Below are positions 49,933-62,900 of a stretch of DNA of 64,000 bases, in pieces; within the stretch, counting starts at the first letter, position 1, and each line of letters starts with the position of its first letter. Source of the stretch: Mugil cephalus (lineage: Eukaryota > Chordata > Actinopteri > Mugiliformes > Mugilidae); assembly GCF_022458985.1 (NCBI RefSeq), contig NC_061779.1, positions 16,041,001 to 16,105,000 of the forward strand. Direction: 5' to 3'. The notes below the pieces were generated by a model. It worked only from the letters and a program-made list of their open reading frames with translations. It ran no database searches and was not told where the DNA came from. Position numbers and translations under genes: made by a program.

Positions 49933-51949
49933 ATGGAGTCCAGTGAGGATGGTGGCCTCAGTGTCGGGGGCTCTGTGGGAGAGGAGAACTACTTCCTGGG
50001 ATACACATTCACCGACCGCTCCCACTCGAGTCGAGTGGTGAAGAGCATCATGGACCTGTGCCTGGAGGACGGCCTGTTTGCTGATGTCACCATCACCGTG
50101 GACAGCAAAGAGTTTCACCTGCACCGCCTGGTGCTTTCAGCTCAGAGCAGTTTCTTCCGCTCGATGTTCACCTCCAACCTCAAAGAGTCCCACAACCGCG
50201 CTATTGAGCTGAAGGACGTGAGCGCCACTGTCTTTCAGCTGCTGGTGGACTACATCTACCACGGTACGATCAAACTGAGGGTGGAGGAGCTGCAGGACAC
50301 CTATGAGATGGCAGACATGTACCAGCTGACTGCTCTGTTTGAAGAATGCTCCCGCTTTCTGTCACGGACAGTGGAGGTCAAGAACTGCTTACAGGTGATT
50401 TGTTGTTCCCCACAGACTGAACAGCCCCTGCTCTTTAGCTTTGATTACATAACAGCAGTATTATCTTTCCTTGTCCAGGTCATGTGGCTCGCTGACAGAC
50501 ATAGTGACCAGGAGCTGTATACTGCTGCCAAGCACTGTGCTAAGATCCATCTGGCTCAGTTGCATCAGACTGAAGAATTTCTCAATCTGCCCCTCTGTCT
50601 GCTCTTGGACATCATCAAAGGTATTACACAGTTGCTCTGTCACCCTGTACAAGACTGCTACCCAAGCATATCCATATTTTCCAGGTGTAAATTTATTCCC
50701 CTTACTTTCCTTTGTTTTCGTTCATTTGATATATTTTGTATGATTTATCAAATAAATAGATTAGTAATAATTCATAAAGGGAATTGTGTAACCTCTGTCT
50801 GTGCCCTTTTCCTTTATTGTGCAAATATTTTCAAATTACAATATTATTCATAAGTTCATCAATTTGATTCACTTGTATTTGTGTACAGACGGTGTTCCCA
50901 GTTCCCAGAATCCAACAGTGGCCATCGACTCGTGGATAAACCACAACAAAGTTGAGAGGGAGGAGTTTTCTTGTATCCTCCAGGAAAATCTTAAGGTAGC
51001 ATTCCTTCATAAAGAGCTAAGAATGTTTTGTGGTCTGATTACACGTTACTTTAAATGATTTGTGTCTTTCTGTCTTTTGCGTCTACAGGAAATTGGCGAG
51101 AATGTCCACATTTACCTGATCGGTAAAGAGGAGACGAGGACTCACTCCTTGGCCGTGTCGCTGCACTGCGACGAGGACGACGCGATCAGCGTGAGCGGCC
51201 AGAACAGCTTATGCCACCAGATCACTGCAGCCTGCAAACACGGAGGAGACCTGTATGTGGTCGGGGGCTCCATCCCGCGCCGCATGTGGAAGTGCAACAT
51301 GCACACGATGGACTGGGAGCGCTGTGCACCACTGCCCAGAGACCGCCTGCACCACACCATGGTGTCCGTGTCCTCTGAGGACGCCATCTACTCGCTGGGA
51401 GGTAAAACGCTGCAGGACACGCTCTCCAATGCTGTCATATACTACACAGTGAAGGACAACATGTGGACAGAGACCAGCCAGCTGGACACTGCCGTGTCTG
51501 GGGCGGCTGGCGTTAATCTGGGAGGCACCATCTATTTACTCGGGGGGGAAGAGAACGACATGGACTTTTTCACGAAGCCGTCCCGTCTCATTCAGTGCTT
51601 CGACACCTCGTCGCAAAAGTGCCAGATCAAACCTTACATGCTTCCGTTTGCGGGCTGCATGCACGCTGCGGTCCACATGGACGTGATTTTCATCGTGGCA
51701 GAAGGAGACTCCCTGGTGTGCTACAACCCTCTGCTGGAGAGCTTCACCCGTCTGCGCTTCCCTGAAGTGTGGAGCTGCGTTCCTTCACTGTGGAAGGTGG
51801 CCAGCTGTAATGGCTGCATATACGTGTTCAGGGACAAATGTAAGAAAGGTGATGCAAATACTTTAAAGTTTAACCCGGCCACGTCCGTCGTTTCCGTTAT
51901 CAGAGGCATAAAAATCCTCCTCACAAACTGGCAGTTTGTTTTGGCGTAA
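49933..51949 (+). CDS. kbtbd4: Kelch repeat and BTB domain-containing protein 4
   Basis: CUL3 ubiquitin-ligase substrate adaptor. In human it acts on the CoREST/HDAC1-2 complex, and kelch-loop insertions occur in medulloblastoma. Coding exons: 49933-50394, 50479-50620, 50889-50995, 51089-51949, totalling 1572 nt or 523 aa (human 518). The BTB domain covers about residues 41-150 (GLFADVTITVD, HRLVLSAQSSFFRSMF, LVDYIYHGT). BACK follows (VMWLADRHSDQELYTAAKHC), and a kelch propeller fills the last exon (DLYVVGGSIPRRMWKCN, YSLGGKTLQDTLSNAVIYY, IYLLGGEENDMDFFTKPSR). The C-terminus NWQFVLA matches the family end. The IPRRMW loop that is the human mutation hotspot is intact. The four exons and their phases (0, 1, 0) are unambiguous. 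Confidence 0.96.
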
Positions 51950-53745
51950 CCTGTCCTCCGGATGTTCACACCGTGGTCCACACACTCCGCAGACAATCAG
52001 GGAAGACTGCTGGAAAACTTAACATGACTTCACTCTTCAGACATCCTGCCCCAAATGTATTTACTCAGCTGTGTAACTCACTCCATTCAGACTTTACCAC
52101 CAACCCAGTGACAACAGTTCAGTTCAGGGGCACGTGTCACTTGCTTGTATTACAGTGTGTCTCGTTGTGGATCCCTTAACAGAAAAGTCCTACAATTCGT
52201 GGTGATGCTGTAACCAGTGATGAACTAATCTATTTACTAATTAATCGTTTATCGACACGCATGTACGGCTTTAGTGTGAACATCAAACGTCCTTCAGTGT
52301 ATTTTGTGTTTATTATTGTACTGACTGTATCACGATGTCGTAGACTGAATATCCTCACATTCTGCATCAGTGTGTGTAAACATGATAACAGAAGATGTTT
52401 TCTAACTTTTCAATTTTTCACCGTCCCTTGTCTTAAGATTGTATTTTTTGATGTACATGTTTGACTCAAACTGTTAATTATATCGCTGTAGCTGGAAACC
52501 GTCACTGTTTGGTTTTTATTTTTATGGTTTTATGGTGTTTTTATCTTCGACCGTTAACTATCACCAGGACTTTGGCGCCTTTCATTGTTGCAGTTTTGCA
52601 GTGATGCATTCAGAAGTGCTGCACGGCGTCATCGCGCGCACCGCCGGCAAACGTATCTTTGCATCAGTAATCGCAATTGTGAACGGAGAGCGGGTCAAGG
52701 TGCCCGTCTCTGTCCTTGGGTGTGAAAAGGGGAGTTGAAGGAGAGAAAGCTTCTCCGGAGAGAGGCCACAAAACGTTGATCCCATTGATGTGTTGCAGGA
52801 GGCTGTGCAGCTGAAACCCAAGCCAGTTACATGTCAGACTTTGTGAACTATTCTAAGCATCAGTTGCTGACGCCGAGATGAGGGGTGGGGGTTTCTGGGG
52901 GCACATATGCGCCTCCATAAGGACTCCCAATAGGAACTGACGGCCACTACAAGCACCCTTTGACATGCAGTTATTTAATGCTGAGAATCGAAGCTTCTTA
53001 TAGACCCCATATCATAGTTCACAGTCCCACACGCCAAGACCAGGGTAGGGTCCTCTTGTGGGTGCAGTGTTTCTAATGTTCCGGAGGTTTGTGATGTGGA
53101 ATCTTGTCGTCCATTGTTGGCCAGCGACTGAGGTTTTGTGCGAAGGTAGATCGCTAGGAGCTATAGTGACCTTGGGGCTGTTTGCTGAGGGCAGAACATA
53201 ATTCCTGAAGGGACACATGGTCTAGAGTGACAAGGCCATCTGCTGTAGCGCCAGCAGTAGGAGGAAGGTGGAGGGGGGTGGGACGCAGGGGTGCTGAGAA
53301 TTCCTTTCGCTGGGGTGTGGAGGGAGTAGATATTCTGGGATATCGCTGCTTGCGCTCCGCCGGGAAACGTGTTTCTTTGACGTTTTTCAAGCGGAAATCT
53401 GAGGGAGAATTTCTGTGGACTTGATGGTGAGGGGGGATCATTACATGGTTAAATGGGGAAGATATTTCCTCGGCCCTCCAGCTCTCCGCGACGCGTTTGG
53501 TGATAATGGTCTTGGTGTGTCGCCGTTTTACTTCGGTGGATCCAGTTTCCTTTCCGTCTCAGCACAGCCGGAGCTGATAGAGTGGGATCTGGTAGGCCTC
53601 CTGGCACCGACCTCTCAGAGGATCATCTTCACGGGATCTTCTTTGGAGTTGTACCGTGCATGGCAAGAATCTGCTTTCTTGCTGCCTCACTGATATTGCA
53701 TGGCCTAAACGACTTAATATTTTTATGAGGCGCCTTGCACCAGAC
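51950..53745. other. kbtbd4 3' region and rapsn upstream region
   Basis: Contains the kbtbd4 3'UTR (no canonical AATAAA seen) and presumably the rapsn promoter and 5'UTR. Overlapping minus-strand open frames at 53012-53441 have protein-like composition but no recognisable domain or splice structure, so I do not call a gene. Confidence 0.45.
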
Positions 53746-56700
53746 ATGGGCCAGGACCAAACCAAGCAGCAGATAGAGAAGGGCCTGAGGCTGTATCAGT
53801 CCAACCAGACGGACAAAGCCCTTCATGTGTGGACAAAAGTGCTGGAAAAGACCTCGGACCCTGGAGGGAAGTTTCGGGTTCTGGGGTGCCTGATCACAGC
53901 GCACTCAGAAATGGGAAAATACAAAGATATGCTCAAGGTAAGCCTCCAAAACAGCAGTATGTTACATACAATACCTTAATATAGATAAGGCCACCAAATA
54001 CCATATAATTAAAGTCACTGATGAAGGGAATAGTCATTAAAAGAACAAGTTTGCCGGATCATGTATCTGTTTAAAGTTGGTTTTATTAATGTACCTTAAC
54101 GAAACATCCTTGAAATCACTTGGTTTAAATGAGCCGTGTTAAAATTTGTCAAATTCTTTTGTGTGACTATGCAACCAGCAGTGTGTGTGTGTGTGTGTGT
54201 GTGACTGTCACTGAAGATCTCATCATTTTACGTGTCATCGTGTCTGCTCGGGGCTGGCACCGTTCACGCTGCGGTAGCGTTTTAACATTTCCACAGTGTC
54301 TGAGTGATTATCGATTGAAAGAGGTCAAAGGTTACCATCTTCCATTCACAGCGATCTTGACAAGCGTGGGTTAATTTGTGGCTTCCACGCGAGGCAGAGT
54401 AAATAAGTGCCCTGCAACCTAAGTATGAGTGTGGGGTGTCTTGTTGACATAATCATTCTTACTCAACAGCCCCCCTCTCTCTCACTATTAATGAGGACTT
54501 TAGGCGGTGGGGGCCGTACGTCGGACCCGTCTGAATTTCACTCTGTCCGTCAGATAATTTGCGAGTTTCCCGCATCCTCTACCCTCTCGCCCCTCTCTCT
54601 CCAGTACGCCCTTGATCAAATCGACACAGCCAGAGAAATGGAGGACCCGGACTACCTGACCGAGGGCTACCTGAACTTGGCTCGCAGCAACGAGAAGCTG
54701 TGCGACTTCCAGAAAACGGTGTCCTACTGTAAGACCTGCTTAAACATGCAGGGCACCACCGTCAGCCTGCAGCTCAACGGCCAGGTGTGCCTCAGCATGG
54801 GCAACGCCTTCCTGGGCCTCAGCGTCTTCCAGAAGGCGCTGGAGAGCTACGAGAAGGCCCTGCGCTACGCGCACAACAACGACGACAAGATGCTGGAGTG
54901 CAGAGTCTGCTGCAGTCTGGGGAACATCTATGTCCATCTTAAGGTACGCTGCTCGAATCAAATGGTTTGAAAGAGGATGACTTGTGCTAACGTGTGCTGC
55001 GGTCTCAGTTTTGCCACTAACCTTCTTCGAAAATGAGAAAAGTAGCGGTATCACGGACCTGGAGATGGAAGAAGACATTTTTAAGTCTCTGACCTACTTT
55101 GGCTCTGACAGGCTTCTCAGCTATGTAAATCAGTCACCGAGCCACATGTGTGACTTGATTGCGCAATCAGTGCTGATTTCGCCAGCCTATTTACGGAGTA
55201 TGAAAACGCCGCAGAGCATCCAGGCAGACATCATCAATGATTAGCCCGTGTAGTAGCGGGCATTGTAAAACAAGGGCAGAGTGCGCAGGCGGCTGGCTGC
55301 TCGGGGTTTGCGTAGCATCCTCGACATCGGAGATTTGTAAGCGTAATCCCTAGGCCTCTCAGGGGGGATCGATTTCAATGGGATTGTGACGAAGTGGCGT
55401 TTGAAGAATGCGCTCACGTGTCAGGTTATTCTGTGAAACGTAAAAAATATATTGCATGCGGAGAAGTCCTAGGAAGATAATTCCTAACCAAAGTGGCTGA
55501 TGCCGTCTGTGGTAAATTGCCGGACTTACTGCCCGTTGTCCATGTCGTCTACCAACAGGACTATGAGAAAGCTCTGTTCTTCCCCTGCAAAGCAGCTGAG
55601 CTCGTCAACGACTACGGCAAAGGCTGGAGCCTCAAGTATCGAGCCATGAGCCAGTACCACATGTCTGTAGCCTACAGGAAGCTGGAGCGCCTCCCGGACG
55701 CCATGGAGTGCTGCGAGGTATTGTTCTATAACCTTCCAACGCGTCATTGCCCCCCACCCCCATAAAAAACTGAACATGGAGAATGTCACAGTTTTGGTTT
55801 CCGCACCATCCCGTCGTACCCCACCCTCCCCTCGATGCCTCTGGCTGTTTTGATGTCGGCGCTGCTCATACAGTCGATGCTGCTGACAGGTGCGGGCACC
55901 AGTTGTCCTGCAGGACGGGGCCTAAGACCTCGACAAAAATATGCTCACAGAGGCACGGTTTAAAGTGTTAATGAAGAGGGTGACTTTAGTCTTCACCCCG
56001 TTCTAATTATGTACCGAGGGTGAAAAATAACTTGATGTCATTGCCTTGGAGTGTAAAAGTATAGTAACGAGACAGCGGGATGCGTTTCAGATTTATTACA
56101 TTTGTCGAACGCTTTTAGACAAACAATTTACACATCCTGTCACATTCAGAATACCAGACTACAAGAGGCGTCCCGAAGGTGAAACAACAGCGTCTCGTGT
56201 TTCCCGTCGCCTCTTCTCACTGTGGTTTAATTGAATATAAAGTGATGGAGTCAAAACTATGGAATAAAAATTAGATTTGCTGTCATTGTTTAAAGGCGTA
56301 TTAGTTGCAGCACTGGAAACATTTCTGTGGTTAAGTTAAAACAATGATACAGTTTAACCTGAGTGGACAATGTAGTCAGTTTAAAATAGATGCACCTGCT
56401 AATATGAAACCTGATTAAAATGAGGTTTTCCATAATGGATTTCTGCAGCATCCCCTCAAACATCTCGCTTTTACCTAATTAAATCTCCTTGTGCTTCTAC
56501 AGGAGTCCATGAAGATCGCTCTGCAGCACGGCGACCGGCCTCTGCAGGCTCTGTGCTTACTTAACTTTGCAGACATACACCGTTGCAGGCGTGACGTTGA
56601 TGTGAGTTGACGAGTCCTCGGGCTCTCTGAAAGCGAAAAGCTCTGACGTTCGACGTGATCGCGCGTCTATCTGTCTGTTCGTCAGCCGACTTCGTGCCTG

Positions 56701-57970
56701 ACTTTATTCTGGTCTTCTCCCGTTTAGAAAGCATTCCCTCGCTATGAGTCTGCACTGGGTATCATGACTGAGATCGGAAACCGTCTCGGACAGACACATG
56801 TCTACCTGGGGGTCGCAAAGTGCTGGCTCCAGCAGAAAGAATTTGACAAGGTCCTCACAGTTAAATGTAGAACATTTAGTCAATTACTAAACAAACATGA
56901 TGTGACGGTTTTAATGGTGAATGTGTTTCCATTCTGTGTTTTTTCCAGGCGCTTGATTCTTTGCAGCGAGCACAGACGCTGGCAGATGGAATGGGAAACA
57001 AGGTAACTAATGTTTCTTTAATGACACACGTTGTGCTTTAACTATTATGTGTAATTAATGAGTTATGTTATTGTGAACTGACTCTTGGTTGGACAAACAA
57101 GACATATAAAGACTTGCCTAAATGTTTTGTATCCTTTCTTTCCCCCTCTGTGTGTATATGAAGCTGTGTGCGCTGAAGGTCCACTGCCTGAGTGAGGGGA
57201 TCTACCGAAGCCGGGGGCAGCAGGAGGAGCTCAGAGAGCAGGTGGTGAAGTTCCTGCAGTGTGTCGAGGAGCTGGAGCTCTACTGCGGCATGTGCGGAGA
57301 GTCCATCGGGGACAGGGACCAAAAGCTGCAGGCCTTACCCTGTTCCCACATTTTCCATCTGAAGTGAGCGCTTATTCTTCGTCCAGTCAGTTATTGACAC
57401 ACATCGCGGATTGCTCGTCGATTCAGGCTGGAGAAAGCAGGATTTGTTTTAAAAATGACATCCAGCCAACAGTGTGTTTCTTTGTGTATTTCATGTTTGC
57501 AGGCTAATACGTTAGTCCATTGGTCTTCAACAGGGGGTCCGTGACCCCTAGGGGGTCCGCGGAAGTGCTACAGAGGGGTTGCAAATCTTTGGTTGATCAG
57601 ACATTTTTTATATATATTTATATATATATATTTAATTTTCCCTACAATTTTCCTCCATTTAGGTGTGTTTATATTAATGGCTGTTGGAAAGCCACCCAAC
57701 TGTTGCACATGTTTGAAATAAAAAAAGATTATATTTGAATATGTGTATTATTAGAATAGCATAACATTGAATGCAGTGATAAGTGATAATTATAACGTAT
57801 ATTTATAAATAGCACTATATAGTAGGTAGGTCGTCCCTATTCAAAGTCAGTGTGGGGGTCCTTGGCTTGAAAAACGTTGTCCATCTTCTCCTTTCAGGTG
57901 TCTGCAGACAAATGGGACAAAGGGCTGCCCTAAATGTTTCAAGTCGTCCGTGAAGCCTGGATTTGTGTGA
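53746..57970 (+). CDS. rapsn: Rapsyn, 43-kDa receptor-associated protein of the synapse
   Basis: Peripheral membrane scaffold that clusters acetylcholine receptors at the neuromuscular junction. Exons: 53746-53937, 54605-54943, 55559-55717, 56503-56601, 56728-56850, 56949-57002, 57164-57363, 57898-57970. They encode 412 aa, exactly the human length, and every junction fits. MGQDQTKQQ gives the Gly2 myristoylation signal. TPR repeats fill about residues 6-280 ([37 protein letters not shown]). A coiled-coil segment follows. The RING-H2 domain has ligands C363, C366, C382, H384, H387, C390, C399 and C402. The end KPGFV is the conserved C-terminus. Introns are short except before the last exon, where a MITE lies directly upstream of the acceptor. 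Within exon 2 third positions are strongly G/C-rich. Confidence 0.97.
54180..54203. repeat. (GT)n microsatellite in rapsn intron 1
   Basis: About 12 GT units between rapsn exons 1 and 2. Confidence 0.9.
57521..57885 (+). mobile_element. hAT-like MITE, copy 2, in the last rapsn intron
   Basis: It starts tggtcttcaacagggggtcc, the reverse complement of the right end of copy 1 (18142-18491). It continues with matching gggggtcc and ttggttgatcagacatttt blocks, a (TA)n-rich centre, and closes with gggggtccttggcttgaaaa. The final bases are degenerate, so the right edge is only good to about 10 bp. It ends about 12 bp before the acceptor of the rapsn RING-H2 exon (57898). Confidence 0.65.
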
Positions 57971-59921
57971 TTGTGAAGCTGCGTTCGTGCGTTGGATCCG
58001 CAGACACAGCGCGACGCCTCGTGGGCTCCTGACTGATCTGAGAGAAGCAGGCAGCCTCGGGATGAGCCCAAGACGTTTCAGGAGCATCAGCTCGCTGCTC
58101 TGAGCGGGGGACGCTGAACTGAACACCCCCCCCTCCCCCTTCCCACCGAGCGTCTCAGAGTGCGTCTCAAAGGACACGAGAGAGGCATCCATCATTTTAT
58201 TTAGACATCAGTCTGAAGCTGGCAGCGGAGGTATAACTGTTACATTTCAAGGGAAGCTGAAGAACCTGCATCGTTTCTGGCGGCTGGACGTTCGTCGCAG
58301 CGTTTCATTAGGATGATACGGACCGTCCAGTGAACGTTTCTAGACTTAGTGTATTGACGATTTTACGCTTTAGATTTGATTAGTGAATACGAGATGATTC
58401 AGTGATGTCTCAGCCACCTTAGTCACAGGCTTGATGTTCGACTTCTACCATTTTACACCACATCCACTTTTCATTAGTTGAGCCAATCCTGAATTTAAGT
58501 GACTTCATACGTATTTATTACTGTGTTCATGTACATACTATTCTCATGTTTATTTGTTTCGAAAGGGCTTGATTTATTTGAGGTGTTTTTGTAATACCTA
58601 AAACTAACTAAAATCTCTTAACCATTCAAAAACTAGTATGTCTTTACGAAACAGGAACATGCAGCTGTTTTTTTGTTTGTTTTGTATTGTTTATTTTTTG
58701 TCCTTATTCACAGAGACTAAGGAGCAGGATCAACACACATTGTGTTCATAGAAATTCCTTTTCTTTTCTGTTTCACTCTTAACTCTGGCGTCAAAGCAAC
58801 ATCATTGCAGAACAGATAAAAAGGAGAAGAAACGCTTTGGGAAAGGATCTTTGACCAATCACACACTCACACACCAGTATTTGTGGTTACGTTAAGATTA
58901 TTTACTTGCAAAGGCTTTGTGATTTCAAGGTGATTTTGAGCCAGAAAGCCAATATCGATTAACGTAGTCGTTGCATGTTTTATTTACGGTGCCGAGCAAT
59001 GAGATCACATCAAATGATGAAGCCATGTAGCTCTTTATTTACTCACCTTGTTGTTTATATACACAAAAGATTAAAACGTACTAAATTTCTTTTTGAGACT
59101 GTGCTTATCGTTTGCGTAACCGCTCATTACAGTAGATGATTGAAGACACTCGGTTCAGCTGTTTAGTGAAAACGGGAGAGATGTGAGGTACTGCGCGGGC
59201 AAAACCACTTCATCCGACGATATTCTCGCTTTAAGACGAACTTTGGTTTTCTCTCGGCCATACAAAATGTGAAGAGAGAGAGCGACACATTTACTTTTAC
59301 TGCACAAGCACTTATATTTCTCACTTCTGAACAGCATCTTGTTCTTGTTTGAGGTCTCTGCTTCCAGCATATCGATGAGTCGTGGTCTGTTGACCTGCAG
59401 CTCGGTCGGAGTGAAGCATTACCTACAGTAATGATGATCCCGGGTTGTGGGGTATGAAAACAGTGCCGCTCATCTTTAACAGTTTTAACTACCTCTGTTT
59501 TTGCCTCCGAGCTTTGAGGATAAATGCAGTAATACAACAACAATGAAACACATGTAGATTTGTTCTGTTTTTTTTTCTTTTTTTTTTTCTAGACATCATG
59601 TTAATATAACCGTGATTTATTTGATTTAGAGTCTGACTGAAATGCATTGTTAATATATTTATGCATTTAGTCAAACCATGTTACTGGAAATGTTTCATTG
59701 TGGAAAATAAAGAGCACTGAAAGTGAATGCGAAAGTGTTTTATTTTTTTTTCTTTTATTTTTTAAAACACCACGTGTGGGACACCTGCACATACTTGGGC
59801 ATTTAACCTGTCGTACTAGTCGGCCAGCTTTTAGAGCTGAGCTGCACCGCCTACAGTCACAATGCTTTCCGAGGGAGGACTTGTTCTGTGAAACCTCACT
59901 TTACAGGAACACTTCAGCCTG
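57971..59921. other. rapsn 3' region and interval before the TRIM gene
   Basis: Probably a long rapsn 3'UTR. The first canonical AATAAA I see after the stop is at 59706-59711, followed by a T-rich stretch. Poly-T runs (59570-59589) and minus-strand open frames at 59155-59543 are not supported as genes. The TRIM promoter must lie in the last part, with no obvious TATA box. Confidence 0.4.
59706..59711 (+). terminator. Candidate rapsn distal poly(A) signal
   Basis: AATAAA followed by a T-rich tract. If used, the rapsn 3'UTR is about 1.75 kb. Confidence 0.35.
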
Positions 59922-62900
59922 ATGGCGGCCGAGGGCCCGATCATCGAAGAGGACTTGCTTTGTCCTCAGTGCACCGGCATTTACTGCTTTCCCGTTCTTT
60001 TAAAATGCGGCCACAATATTTGCAGGGTTTGTTTGTACAAATTCTGGGAATGGAAAGGATGTCGGGAATGTCCTGTGTGTGGCTCCCTGTCTGTCCCCGA
60101 GAGGCCTCCCATCAATTTGGCACTAAAGATAGCTGCGGACAAATATCAAGTGCAGAGGAACAGCAAGAATCAAGAGGCCTGTGCTCTCCACAACGAGAAG
60201 CTGAAGGTTTTCTGCAGGAACGACGAAGAGCCCATCTGTCTCATCTGCCAAATCTCAAAGCAGCATAAAGTGCACGACTGCTGCCCGGTAGAGGAAGCGG
60301 CCCAACAGAAAAAGGTAAAGAGAGCGTGTTATCTGACATGTGTAGTTATTTACAAGAAGTTGTGATGTGAAGCATGAAGTGACGTGCCAGTTCATCCAGT
60401 TCTCAGTTAGGATTTACTTTAGTAAAATGTCTAAATAATGAAATGTTATGAAGAAACTTAGTTTACTATGACATAGAAGAGAACAAACTAGAAAACTCTT
60501 TATCAGAATGGTTTCTAATTCATTATATGTGTTATTAGCTCAGGACTTAAACTGATGAATCTTCTGATTTTCTCATTTTAGACAGAAATTACAACCATGC
60601 TGGAGACCCTGAAGAAAAAGCTCAGAGAACTGAACAAGACAAAGGAGCAATGGGAGGAAACCAAGACTTATATTCAGGTAAATATGTGTGTGCTGAATCA
60701 TACCGTGAAACTTGAATTTCATTTCTGGTAACAGCGGGGAAATCTGTAGGAAACATAAACATTCCTGCCAATTGCCTCTATAAATAACTTACCTCCTTAT
60801 TTACTTCCTCGACTTTGCAGATCCAAGCTCGTCAAACCGCAACAGCAATTAAAGAGGAGTTTGAGAAGCTGCACCAGTTCCTTCGGGAGGAGGAAGCTGC
60901 GAGACTGAGCGCGCTCAAGAACGAAGAGAAAACAAAGTTCCAGGTGATGAGTCAAAAGCTGGAAAACATCAAAGACCAGATTGAAACTCTCTCAGCCACC
61001 GTCAGCTTTGTCCAGATTTCCCTCGGAGAAAAGGATTTACCATTTTTACAGGTACATTTACAACCTGTACTCACTATTTGTAGCCCTGAATTTATCATCA
61101 GTCATCTCTTCTTTAATAGGAGTGTGGCAAAAATACAGTACATCAGTCCCAAGGGGGGGACTAATCACACGTTCCCACATGAACATTTCCTCTAATACTG
61201 ACATCTTTTTCTTTTTCCATTTTATATTACGACCTCTTGGTGTCAGACTTTGTCCATTTTGTTTCATTCTGGCCACAGCTTTATGTCAATGGTAGTCCTG
61301 ACGATAACATACACTATGTTGGTTTTACTGTGTGTTCCCCATAAAATAGCCAGCAGGATGTGGACTTTTCAGGCCATCTGACTTAACATACTTATGTATT
61401 ATTTATACAAGCTAAGGGAGGCCGCCCTCCTCCCTCACAAGGCCAGTCTGCCTTGATTGTTGAGCTCTGATGCTGCTGGAGAAACGGTGATGAAGGTAGT
61501 GGGAGGAAATGAAAATTAAAAAAACAAACAAACAAACAAAAAAAAAACATTTCACTGGAAGCAAGATTAGTGTATGCCCCCAGTGCAGGTTGAGTCATCA
61601 ACATTAAAGAAATCCTTTTTCAGAAAAGGAAAGACCATAAAGCTAATTACAAAAAACACAGAAAACAACTTATTCTGTTTTGCTAGATACTAGCATATGG
61701 GTAAAATATTATAGTACAAATATCAAATGTTTCTTGATTTCCTTGGTACAAAAAATGCTAGTATGCTGATGATTAGATGATTTTCAGCGCAAGCTTTTTC
61801 AACATGAATCCTACTGTTCACGGGGGCACTAGAGCAACAGGGTGTTCAGCACGTGGTCAGTGGAGGCACTGCAGGGGGGTCGCAAAATCTTTGGTTGATT
61901 AGACATTTTCCTACATTTTTTTTTTTTTTTTTTTAATTTACCCCAACAAATTTAAATTTCTTTCAGTCAACACTTCACTCATTTATCGACAGCTGTCTCA
62001 ACAGCACGCCGTTTCACACAGGGCGCTGCACGAGCCTTCTGAACACAGTAGGCCACGCCCCTATCAGTGCTGAGCCATTCACGAGACCGCATATTACGCG
62101 CCGACTCTGTCATGTTTCCCGCAATTGTCTGAGAGCCTAGCATTAGCAGAAGAGAAGCTAACCACCGTCACAGACAAGTTCCCTTAAGTTCCCTTTCATG
62201 TTTGTACCTAATATACTTATTGTTGTAGTTAAAGTCCCTGGAATCTATGCATATTTGATTGTGTATGTTTAAATTGCATCCTAGCTATTAGTCAAAGTCT
62301 ACATAACTATTAGTCACAGGTGAAACTGGACACTTTTCTTAATGAGATGTATTTCTTCATTTTCCTCGACTTAAGGACTACAAGCAGACCAAGAAAAGGT
62401 ATGCATGAACCATCTGTTGAAATTTACACTAAGTGCTTCCATGCTACGATGCTGTAATTCTTTCAACATGTTTCAGGCTCAAATGCAACATTCGGCAACC
62501 AGAATGTGTCAGAGACATTCTGATCAATTCTGCAAAGCATCTGGGTTTACTTAAATTTGGAATTTGGAAGAAGATGGTCAGCATTGTCCAATATGGTGCG
62601 TGAACTCATCATTGTCAGCTAGTCAGTAAGTTTGCAAGATGTATCAAATTTTCAGTCGACTGAACTTAATGTTTTCCAGTTCCCGTCACTCTGGATCCAA
62701 ACACGGCCCAGACCAACTTACAGTTCTCTCAAGACCTGACCAGTGTGCATTTCGGCAAAAAGCAGCCCCTGCCCGACAACCCCGAACGCTGCACCAGCCG
62801 CGTGAGTGTGCTCGGAGCTACTGGCTTTACGTCTGGGAGACACAGCTGGACGGTGCAGATGGGCCGAGGCAAAGACTGGTACATTGGAGTGGCCAGGGAG

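Noticed and set aside
54407-54604. Upstream extension of the open frame into rapsn exon 2
   Set aside because: This is intron. A pyrimidine-rich acceptor at 54593-54604 and homology starting at 54605 set the exon boundary.
57513-57884. Eight-base target duplication (tagtccat / ttgtccat) around MITE copy 2
   Set aside because: The right end of this copy is degenerate and one base differs. Alignment to copy 1 suggests the second word may be part of the element.
59163-59543. 126-codon minus frame downstream of rapsn
   Set aside because: No domain or exon structure. It lies in the probable rapsn 3'UTR.
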